Shown: in pieces, positions 31,847 to 39,341 of the stretch
How positions within the stretch are numbered: the first letter of the stretch is position 1
Layout of the letters: each line of letters opens with the position of its first letter
Source of the DNA: Gracilariopsis chorda
Taxonomy: Eukaryota > Rhodophyta > Florideophyceae > Gracilariales > Gracilariaceae
Assembly (NCBI GenBank): GCA_003194525.1
Contig: NBIV01000141.1
Location: forward strand, 118,373-182,372
Length of the DNA stretch: 64,000 nt
Direction of reading: 5' to 3'
Notes under the pieces: generated by a model
Seen by the model: the letters and a program-made list of their open reading frames with translations, nothing else
Told to the model about the DNA's origin: nothing
The model's database searches: none
Position numbers and translations under genes: made by a program

Positions 31847-33181
31847 ATGGCTCCCGTTCGTGTGCGTCGCGTCCAAACCGCCCTCGTCGCACTGCTCTGC
31901 ATCTGCGCACTTGTCACGCCCAAAGCGGCTCAACAGCCGTTGCTGGCTCTGCCCAATGATGTCTTCTCCAACATGACCACCTTGCTCGCCCCGCTGAAAC
32001 CGCGCATACGCTCTTTGTTGCAAGTGGTTCAAGATGTGGACAAGCGCGTCGTCACCGCCTTGCACCAACAGCAAGCCGCTCATATACCTACCTGCAATTA
32101 TCGAAATCACCATCAATGGAAGTATTCGCTTTCCAACTACTTCGAAAACAGAGGTTGGAACCACTCCATAAGTTATGCCTGTGTGTCCGACGTAGACGCC
32201 GCATCAATCTCCCCTGCACAATCTCGTCGTGTCTTTCAACTCGTCACCGATTATTCCGCAGCACTGTCACATCTGGCGCCGTCCATAGCGACCACTATAG
32301 TGGCCTCAACAAAACCCACCCTGCCGAGCGAATGGACCAATGCAACACGACCTTCAAACATTCAATCCATCGTCAGAACACAACAGTGCACCCATGACTT
32401 TTCCTTCTTTGTAATGCTCAACGGATCCTGGTATCTTTCAAACCGTCTTACAAATCATAACCCGCTCATCACCTATCCAGATGGAGAGCGCTTTCATCTC
32501 GTTGAATATGACACCATTCGGAACGACGTCTTACACCCACTCCCCATGAAATTGCACCGCAAACCACTTGACAGTGCCCCTTTGCAATCTGCAAACACCT
32601 ATATTCAGCAAGTCAAAGGGTCGGACACAGCGTCAGAGATATTACCTATCATTCCTCAACAAAACCTCGCCATTAAGCTTGCTCTACAGCGAGGAGAACA
32701 TGCAGTCGAAATTGCAAATGATGCCGCAACACCCAGTAATACCGCCATCCTACTCCTACCGCTCGTCTTGAACCTCATTCCTGTCGCACTTATCGCCGAC
32801 GTAAACACTTTTGGAATGATTGTGTACACCTTGTTAACCGATGTACTCACCGTTGTCCCGTTGATGGTGAAAGGTGTCGAACTCATCATTGTCAGCAAAC
32901 AAAAGACCTATGCGTCAATAATGAGAATCACTGGCGCTAATTTTGAGCCCATGACGAACCAGAGCAAAGTGGCTGAACTTTGGGTCGCAAGATGTGTCCC
33001 GTCTCGCTCGTTTCGGGGTATTGGAGAGGCGCTGCTTGTTGTGGCGCTTATTTGTATGGTTGGTGGTGTGCTTGCCGAGCTCGTTGCTATGAGGTGGGTT
33101 GCTGGCAAGCGCCGACGAGCGAATGCTGCGCTCAATCTTCCTACACTTATGGAGGATGCTTCCAGAGGCAAGCATGAGTAA
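31847..33181 (+). CDS. Unknown secretory-pathway membrane protein with C-terminal helices
   Basis: A 444-residue protein. It starts with a signal peptide (VQTALVALLCICALVTPKAAQ, about 9-29), then a lumenal part of about 270 residues with four to five NxS/T sites (NMT, NHS, NAT, NGS) and several Cys, then hydrophobic helices near 299-318, 323-348 and 392-415, and a short basic tail (GKRRRANAAL). The middle contains an amphipathic stretch after an internal loop with NQS. I do not recognise a family. The compact signal-ectodomain-three-helix layout suggests a plasma-membrane or Golgi protein. The ATG at 31847 has an ACCATGG context. A poly(A) signal lies 132 bp after the stop. Confidence 0.82.
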   Translation: MAPVRVRRVQTALVALLCICALVTPKAAQQPLLALPNDVFSNMTTLLAPLKPRIRSLLQVVQDVDKRVVTALHQQQAAHIPTCNYRNHHQWKYSLSNYFENRGWNHSISYACVSDVDAASISPAQSRRVFQLVTDYSAALSHLAPSIATTIVASTKPTLPSEWTNATRPSNIQSIVRTQQCTHDFSFFVMLNGSWYLSNRLTNHNPLITYPDGERFHLVEYDTIRNDVLHPLPMKLHRKPLDSAPLQSANTYIQQVKGSDTASEILPIIPQQNLAIKLALQRGEHAVEIANDAATPSNTAILLLPLVLNLIPVALIADVNTFGMIVYTLLTDVLTVVPLMVKGVELIIVSKQKTYASIMRITGANFEPMTNQSKVAELWVARCVPSRSFRGIGEALLVVALICMVGGVLAELVAMRWVAGKRRRANAALNLPTLMEDASRGKHE

Positions 33182-33312
33182 TCGCCCGCGGTTCCTCTTG
33201 CGATTACGTATGGACCATCGGCGTTGTGGTTCTCGTATTGTTTGTACAGCTCGACATCCCATGTTCATATTATATCGGTGTCACATCGGCGTAAAACAGT
33301 ACAAGTCTGTTG

Positions 33313-33318
33313 AATAAA
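33313..33318 (+). terminator. AATAAA polyadenylation signal
   Basis: AATAAA occurs 132 bp after the stop codon of the gene ending at 33181, in the context tgttgaataaaggctc. Position and sequence suit a canonical eukaryotic poly(A) signal. Confidence 0.5.
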
Positions 33319-34266
33319 GGCTCTTGGACTTCTTTCATCGTAATGTTTGCGCCTATGGGGGATTTGTGACACAAAATAGGCGTATCACTCTTCGCATCAC
33401 TTCGACGAAGGTTGGGGGTCTACAGGGATAAGAAGCTTTCTAGAAATTTGTAGCTAACTCTATGCACGTATCTGTTCGCGGTTTTGTGTTGCCAAGGCTT
33501 GGACTTCTTTCGATGATGTCAAGACTGCAACACCGTTTCACAGTCACAAGTTGTGACTCACGACTCCCCATGTTACGGTTTCTACAGCATTCATTCGGAT
33601 AATCGTTAGCGTTATCTTTCTTTGGTTACCTTGGTACCTTTCGTTCTGAGACGTTTACCGTAGTTTAAGTCACGCCCAATGACGATGCAATGCGGAATGT
33701 CTTTAGTATCGTTCAGTCTTCGTCATTATAGCAATCCCTGTATGGTGGATAGCCGTTTAACAGTTCCTCGAGCATTTCTGCGCAGCACCATTGTCTTCAG
33801 GCTCAATCGAACAAGCTCTACGCATCAGGGTCCAACGATTCGCGCGTATTGCCACAACTTTTGCATGTTGTGCGGAGAATGTCATAGCAACAGAACGGGC
33901 CCCAGGAACGAGTCTAAAGTTAGTAGCGACGAAAGACTACACCGCACCCGGTCGGCCCGAGCGCCATGATGGGGCCATAATGGGTATAAAGTTTGCAAAA
34001 AGAGATATCCAGGGTACGTTAGTTCGCTTCACAACAGGCCAAAGTGGGAAAAGAAGAGAATAACGCCACTCCAGGAATGAACGCAGGTCCTGGGGCGCGA
34101 AGGAAGAATCATAGCACTAGACAAAGCGGTGAGTTCCACTTACGAGTAGCGCGCAACTGAAACACATCTCGTTCGCAAAGGCGTGGGGATTCGGCTTTAC
34201 GGAAAGGAAAGCAACTCATGGTAAACAGGAAGACACATGAGCTGAAATAAGTCGTTGCGTGATACG
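33319..34266. other. Intergenic region
   Basis: About 950 bp between the 3' ends of two convergent genes. Short frames at 33679-33969 and 33791-34063 have no recognisable content. Nothing else stands out. Confidence 0.4.
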
Positions 34267-34905
34267 TTAGCGGTTAAAGTCGGTGTACTGCTCATCGGCA
34301 CAAACACAAAGCATCATGATAAAGGGTACATGCACACCAGGGCGGACAGAGACGCGATAGTAATCAGCGCCCGTAAAAAGGCGTCTGGGACCAAACATGC
34401 TTCGTTTCATGGTAGCCCAAACACGTCCAGAAGCAATGTCAGTAACGGTAATTCTCGATCTACCACCCGTGGTGTTCATCTGCAAGCAAGGCGTGGAGTC
34501 AGTTCCTTTACCCTTCCACACCAACACCACGCCACGGCCGAAAAAGGGAAGGGATCCTTTTTTCTGAATGGTAAAGACTTGCTTGGTTCTGTACTCGAAC
34601 ATGTACATGCGTTGTAGCCATGAGTTCCACTCCTCCGTCATCTTGAACAGACGGTGTTGTGTATCCTTCCAGAACATGACTTTCTGCCCGCTTCGGTCTA
34701 TGACTTTGCCGACAATGGATAGTATGGCATTGTTGTTCTCGTCGTGTACCTCAAAACAGTCTGGACGGAATACGCGTTCTCTTACTCGATAGTGGGTGGT
34801 GCGGTCAAAGGAGAAAGTGACATCGTGCTGTTCAGGTTGTTGAGGCTGTTCTGCGGGAGCGCTTTTTGCAGATTCCGGTGCATCAGTTTGCGGTTCGACG
34901 CTCAT
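34267..34905 (-). CDS. LURP-one-related (LOR) / tubby C-terminal-like protein
   Basis: The best start is the ATG at 34905, giving 212 residues; an upstream in-frame extension has only a GTG. After a short Pro/Gln-rich disordered start, the body is a run of beta-strands with the pattern of LOR proteins (tubby-like beta-barrel): FxVRERxFRPDCFEVHDENN, ILSIVGKVIDRSGQKVMFWKD (a strand, then the hydrophobic KxxF/W of the family), LFKMTEEWNSWLQRMYMFEY, FTIQKKG, and a YRVSVRPGVHVPFIMMLCVC helix-like stretch where LOR proteins have the central hydrophobic helix. Plant LORs are linked to defence; yeast and animal relatives (scramblase-like) bind membranes. The function here is unknown. Confidence 0.75.
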   Translation of the reverse strand: MSVEPQTDAPESAKSAPAEQPQQPEQHDVTFSFDRTTHYRVRERVFRPDCFEVHDENNNAILSIVGKVIDRSGQKVMFWKDTQHRLFKMTEEWNSWLQRMYMFEYRTKQVFTIQKKGSLPFFGRGVVLVWKGKGTDSTPCLQMNTTGGRSRITVTDIASGRVWATMKRSMFGPRRLFTGADYYRVSVRPGVHVPFIMMLCVCADEQYTDFNR

Positions 34906-35423
34906 GATAGATAAAGGCGAGCGCACTCGTCACAAGGAGAGCGATGCGCAAACACAAGGCACGACATGAGAAAGTGGCTCCAAGGGTGAATACTGGGGGA
35001 GTGTGTTTATGGAGGTGGAGAATACGTTAAAGGTAGGATATTGCAGCGATGATAGTGGCCGCGTTTTGTCCGGCATGGAGCGAGCCATGGAATCGCGGAA
35101 GATTCCGTAAACACATGACGTTAGCGGTGGCCAGAGACTCTTCGGCGGAGAGGTGCAAAGGCGCAGAAACGTGGCAATCGTGACAGCAGTAACTTCTACT
35201 ACTGTATGTACAAGCAGAAGCGGGCGAACTGTGACGTACAGCTGGTCACAGCGCGTGACAAAATGACGTCATAAACGTGACTACGTGACGCGCAAGGACC
35301 CATTGCATTGCTGTACATGGTGCTGATGAACGAGTGCGTTTTTCGCGGCGGCGTTCATGGGCCATGGCAAGGAGTTAACAATTAGCTGAAGAGGCGGGCA
35401 AGAGCAGGAGAGTTATCGGCGAA

Positions 35424-35495
35424 GGCCGCTTGGTCTAGTGGTATGATTCGTCCTTCGGGTGGACGAGGTCCCGGGTTCGATTCCCGGAGTGGCCC
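35424..35495 (+). tRNA. tRNA-Pro (anticodon CGG)
   Basis: A complete cloverleaf of 72 nt. The acceptor is GGCCGCT with AGTGGCC (35488-35494) and discriminator C. The A box is TGGTCTAGTGG. The anticodon arm is CGTCC-TTCGGGT-GGACG with anticodon CGG. The T arm is CCGGG-TTCGATT-CCCGG with an intact B box. No intron is present, in contrast to the next tRNA 390 bp away. Confidence 0.93.
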
Positions 35496-35886
35496 TTCCT
35501 CACCGAAAATGTCTTTTGCTTTCTCTCGTCGTTCCTCGACGAAAGATCGGCGACAGGGCCACTTGCCGATTGGAGCTGTCGTATTTGATGGGCAAGCACG
35601 CAAATTTTGCAACAAGTTGGAAAGCGCGGAGGGCACGGGTGGAGCCCGTGCACAATTATTGCGCATTCTTGGTAAGTTGAAGATGGGCGTGTCGAGTACC
35701 AAACGTAAGCCATGGACACACAAAGCAGACTCGTCGTTTTTATTCATCGCATCGCAAGAGTGATGGAACGACAAAAGCCAAAAACACGTCATCGTGCGTT
35801 GAAGAACGGATGTCCTGTACTGGCAAAGCTGTTGGGCCTTTTCTTTAGATACCGTATATTTCTCCGATTTCCCACAAGCCGGTTAC

Positions 35887-35970
35887 GTTCGTGTAGTATA
35901 ATGGTTAAAATCAGCCGATGTATATCTCGCTGTCACCGAGGAGATCCGGGTTCAATTCCCGGCACGAGCT
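35887..35970 (+). tRNA. tRNA-Asp (anticodon GTC) with ~12-nt intron in the D-arm
   Basis: The acceptor is GTTCGTG (35887-35893) with CACGAGC (35963-35969). The anticodon arm is TCTCG-CTGTCAC-CGAGG (35925-35941), anticodon GTC. The T arm is CCGGG-TTCAATT-CCCGG. The gene is 84 nt, about 12 too long, and the excess lies between the D-loop (GTATAATGGTTA) and the 3' D-stem strand GTAT at 35920-35923. Removing aaatcagccgat (35908-35919) restores a standard Asp D-arm. Exact splice points can slide by a base or so. The A box (TAGTATAATGG) and B box (GGTTCAATTCC) are both intact. Confidence 0.85.
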
Positions 35971-36098
35971 ACAACCTCTCCTTTTTGGCTTCTGAATTTT
36001 CTTTTCCATCCTGTTCATCTACGAAACCCACTCTTCTCCAACGTCGAGTCTCACGCTCCCCGCCGTAAAGTACACCACCACCACACCAACACCCAACG

Positions 36099-36392
36099 AT
36101 GGGGAAAATACACATGGATCAAGTACGCCGCAGGCTATTCGCCGAGGCAGAGATCCCACGTCTCGTGTTGAAGTCCATCATAATGTCGTCTCGTCTACCG
36201 CCGTCCGTTCGGCAAGCCGCGCAGGCGCGTCTTTCCGCCATGCCGGCCAACACAAGTGCGACGCGCATTCGCATGCGCTGCGTCTTGACCGGCCGTCCCC
36301 GCGCGGTGGATTCCAAAACTCGCCTTTCCCGTATCATGTTCCGCAAACTCGCTAGTGAGGGCCAGTTGCCCGGAATATGGAAGGCGCGATGA
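36099..36392 (+). CDS. rps14: Organellar (probably mitochondrial) ribosomal protein uS14
   Basis: A 97-residue basic protein of the small ribosomal subunit. The C-terminal half carries the uS14 signature: [21 protein letters not shown], then [19 protein letters not shown], which matches RCxxTGRPRGxxxxFxLSRIxFRxxAxxGxLPGxxKA. Only one Cys is present, so it is the zinc-free C-minus form typical of mitochondria and plastids. Length fits organellar uS14 (about 100). Red algal plastid genomes usually keep their own rps14, which favours the mitochondrion; that is inference. The ATG at 36099 follows a CA-rich 5' leader. It lies just downstream of the tRNA pair. Confidence 0.88.
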   Translation: MGKIHMDQVRRRLFAEAEIPRLVLKSIIMSSRLPPSVRQAAQARLSAMPANTSATRIRMRCVLTGRPRAVDSKTRLSRIMFRKLASEGQLPGIWKAR

Positions 36393-36688
36393 TACAGACG
36401 CACTGCATTTGTGTTTATGGATTGGGACGTTTGGGCGGACTTGTGTGGGCGTTGAGATGTTGGATTTGGGGATGGCATTGGGGTTGCGCGATTTCGTGGT
36501 GGAGATGGTGCGCTACTTGTTGGAGGAAGGTTTGTTTACAAAGGCCGTGGCACTGCTGCACGGCATGCTCAAGATGGCAGCAACATTTACAAGGACAACC
36601 GATGCGCTGTTGTGTGTAGTTCGCATTCACGTAACATATAACGAATACACAGGAGAACAGTGATAAAGCAAACAGTTGAGAAGGGCTG

Positions 36689-38101
36689 TCATATTTCGCA
36701 AGCGTCGGACTCGGGTTGTATACTCATGGTTTGATCTGTGCTATCAGATGGAGTATGAGAATCAGCAGCAGAATTAGCAACAGCAGCAGCAGCAGCAGCA
36801 GCAGTAGCAGCAGCAGCAGTAGCAGCAGCAGCTATATCACTCATTTGATCGGAATCAGATTCGCGACAGTGATGGCAAGACGTGTAGGGCTTGGATGCAG
36901 AAGCGGTAACACCCGGGAATCTGGAAATGGTATTTCGTTCTTGTTCAAACCAGAGTGCAAACATTCGGTAAAACGGTTGATGATTCGGCGCCACATGGTT
37001 GTGCAGGAAGAAATGCAACTCGTTGAAAAATGGGCAAGTACAGGCATTAGCGGCCTTGCATTTTTTGACCAAAGCGATGATATGACGTCGAACACGCTCT
37101 GCTGCCTGCAAAGAGAGTATGTCGTTGTCGGTCAATTGGGCGATCTTCACGCACGCGCGTAGCAAGAAACAAGCTAGGACAAGCTGTTGGCGGCTGATAC
37201 TGGGGCGTGGTAATGAAGAGGGTGATGAAGAGCATTCTGGCTGATTGTTACTGTTGTGGCTGTTGTGTTGTTTGTTCGAAGTGGACAGTGGTGCTTGTTT
37301 GATGGCTTTCTGAAGGTGTTGATAGTCGATTAGGCGCGACAAGCCTGCCAATGAAACGTTGAGACGCGACAGAGACTGTTTATATTGTTCTCGTTGCGCG
37401 CTTTTGAAGGAGTTGACAAGGTCAATATGTTGCGCATTTTCAAAGTTGTTGCGCACAAAGTTGACGACGGAGGTGAGAAAGTACGATTTGGAAATGAGGC
37501 GAGCGTTCCATTCCAAGCGCAGTTGAGCGATGTGAGCGGCGAATCGCGAGTGAAGGTACTTTGAGTCGGGGTGATTTTCAAGTAATGATGATACTACTTT
37601 GATGGCGTGCGAAGTGAAAGTGGAAAGTGAGGTGGTGTCGCTTTGAAATGAGGCGGGTGTGGACGGTGATGATGATGGGGTTGTTGCTGATGTTAACAAT
37701 GCTGCAAATGGTTGTTTTCGGTGAAATGCCAGGCAACGAGATGTTCGAGCTGCGGATGGTGCACGAAAGATGACAGGGTGTGCCGGCAGAGGCAAGAAAC
37801 GGAAAGAGGGTGGGGCACCAGGACGACTCAAGTTGACCGGATCGAGTGCGGCAGGGGAGGGTGCGGCAGGAGAGGGAGGTGGGGCCACGGAATGTGATGG
37901 AGAGAATGACGGCGAGGATCTAGGACGAGGGGGAAGACGGCGACATCGGGCACGAGATGGGGCGGAACGACGCGGTGTGGAGTTGCGAGTGGCAAGCTGC
38001 GGGACAGGTGGGGTGGACGGGGCGCGGTCATCATCGATGTGAATGGCGGCTAAGAGGTGGAGAAGATTGGTGTCATCTTCGACAGCGGGGGAGATGTCCA
38101 T
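36689..38101 (-). CDS. Unknown Ser/Pro/Ala-rich protein with a helical middle region
   Basis: The ATG at 38101 (MDISPAVEDD) gives 470 residues; an extra in-frame stretch upstream lacks an ATG. The N-terminal ~150 residues are Ser/Pro/Arg-rich and disordered. Residues about 165-390 contain amphipathic helices (AIKVVSSLLENHPDSKYLH, FVRNNFENAQHIDLVNSF, LVLACFLLRACVKIAQL, ELHFFLHNHVAP) interrupted by an Asn/Ser/His-rich linker. Near the C-terminus is a CxxC (SCHHC) and a polyalanine tract encoded by GCT/GCA repeats. There is no family I can name; helices and linkers suggest a nuclear or scaffold protein, which is inference. The gene is divergent from the polyQ gene, 486 bp away. Confidence 0.65.
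   Translation of the reverse strand: MDISPAVEDDTNLLHLLAAIHIDDDRAPSTPPVPQLATRNSTPRRSAPSRARCRRLPPRPRSSPSFSPSHSVAPPPSPAAPSPAALDPVNLSRPGAPPSFRFLPLPAHPVIFRAPSAARTSRCLAFHRKQPFAALLTSATTPSSSPSTPASFQSDTTSLSTFTSHAIKVVSSLLENHPDSKYLHSRFAAHIAQLRLEWNARLISKSYFLTSVVNFVRNNFENAQHIDLVNSFKSAQREQYKQSLSRLNVSLAGLSRLIDYQHLQKAIKQAPLSTSNKQHNSHNSNNQPECSSSPSSLPRPSISRQQLVLACFLLRACVKIAQLTDNDILSLQAAERVRRHIIALVKKCKAANACTCPFFNELHFFLHNHVAPNHQPFYRMFALWFEQERNTISRFPGVTASASKPYTSCHHCRESDSDQMSDIAAAATAAAATAAAAAAAVANSAADSHTPSDSTDQTMSIQPESDACEI
36762..36832. repeat. Trinucleotide repeat (GCA/AGC)n, imperfect
   Basis: About 23 units of GCA with TAG and TAA-type interruptions on the plus strand. On the minus strand it encodes the polyalanine tract of the overlapping gene. 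Confidence 0.85.
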
Positions 38102-38547
38102 GGGTGAGGAAGACGACGACGACGCGAGCACTGAATAAGAAGAGGGACAGCGGTGGTGATGCGGGAGTGAGAATCGATGGCGCGACACCACTTCTCTGTG
38201 TAGGGATATCTATATCTACCAAGGGTAACTGACGTCACGCGCGAGTCGGGTGATACACGTGCAGTCTCACCACGTGGCCACGTGGCCAGCGCGTGCGTGA
38301 CGAGCCGTCACTGAAGGCGTGCGGACGAGTCGTCGGCCGTGACGACGGTCGAGAGCGATACATTCGGCGCGCATGGCGGCAGGTGGCGCAGCTGGCGCCG
38401 ATTGGACGCACAGGCGCTGCAGACGGCGGCACCTCGCGTGCGCGGTGGTGCACGCAACAAATCTCGAGCCGCATCCGTTACGTAGTCCTATGTATGGCCA
38501 CGTCGCCCCGCCTGCTGATCACCCCCCTTCTCGCTCCGCCCCCGCCC

Positions 38548-38580
<33 letters not shown>

Positions 38581-38587
38581 GCTCGCA
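38102..38587. promoter_or_regulatory. GC-rich divergent promoter with GTCGCC repeat
   Basis: The 486 bp between two divergent genes is GC-rich and contains CACGTGG-type and TGACGTCA-type palindromes near 38228-38275 (tgacgtcacg, cacgtg, ccacgtggccacgtggcc), which resemble E-box/G-box and CRE-like sites. A hexanucleotide repeat (GTCGCC, about five units) lies at 38549-38579, immediately upstream of the plus-strand start codon. Factor identity is inference. Confidence 0.45.
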
Positions 38588-38644
38588 ATGGGGTCCGAAC
38601 AATCGCTGCCGACGTCGCGTACCGCCGCCTCCGAGCAGTCGCTA

Positions 38645-38686
<42 letters not shown>

Positions 38687-39016
38687 CCCTCCTTTCTCAC
38701 GCGCATGTTGGATCCCTTCGCCAATCTTCCGGAAGGCACCCATCCCCGCGCCGCCCAACGCCTGAAAACAACCGCCACATCCCCCGCACACTCGCGCTCT
38801 TCGTCCGTCAACACCCATCCAGCCGCCAGTACATCCCACATCTCCCTCAGTCTGGACCACCTCGCCGTCTCCGAAGCAGAGCAATCACAACAACTTGAGC
38901 ACGACGAACACCGTCATCAACACCGAATTGTCCATTCTGCCATGTCTCGAATTGCACCCCCCTCCCTGGCCGCCATGCTCTCCTCTTCGTCCTCATCATC
39001 AAACTCCCCTTTCTAG
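38588..39016 (+). CDS. Probable N-myristoylated polyQ protein, unknown
   Basis: A 142-residue protein that starts MGSEQS. Gly2 with Ser6 is the standard N-myristoylation pattern, so it is probably membrane-anchored. A glutamine tract of about 13 residues follows near residue 20, encoded by CAG with CAA at its ends, then a short conserved-looking block (SFLTRMLDPFANLPEG) and Ser/His-rich disordered sequence with a polyserine run near the end. No domain is recognised. Composition alone could give such a frame by chance, but the ATG, the myristoylation signal and the divergent arrangement with the neighbouring gene support it. Confidence 0.55.
38645..38687. repeat. CAG microsatellite
   Basis: About 14 triplets of CAG with CAA at both ends, in frame with the polyglutamine tract of the gene starting at 38588. 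Length variation would change the protein by whole glutamines. Confidence 0.9.
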
Positions 39017-39341
39017 GCGCTGCTCCTACCGTAACGACCGCTCGTTGCCTACACCTGTTTACTTTGCATAAAAATCCCCTTTGCTTCCTCATTCGCATCC
39101 CGTCACGCAACGTGCCCATTCACCACCGCTGCTCACTGCCTTTGTCCCCGATTCGCATCTCTACCCTACGCGGGAAACACCCCCAACCAGAAACCACCCC
39201 GGAACGTTACCATCCCGTGGCACCGTATCATCCCCTTCGTATCTTCTTAAGAGCTCCAGTGCCACCCAAATGACCTGCTACCAATCTGCAATCACAAACC
39301 AATCCAAACTTCCCACCGCGTCCAAACTTCATTAGTCATTC

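Noticed and set aside
35887-35970. Permuted tRNA as an explanation of the odd tRNA-Asp
   Set aside because: All arms occur in normal 5' to 3' order; only a 12-nt insertion in the D-arm is needed.
38102-38191. N-terminal extension of the Ser/Pro-rich minus-strand protein
   Set aside because: The extension begins at GTG; the first ATG is at 38101 and starts a sensible protein. The same reasoning trimmed the LOR protein to 34905, lyase paralogue B to 45244 and the zinc-finger protein to 48811.
37712-38232. Several plus-strand frames opposite the Ser/Pro-rich gene and its promoter
   Set aside because: They are antisense shadows of repetitive, GC-rich coding sequence.
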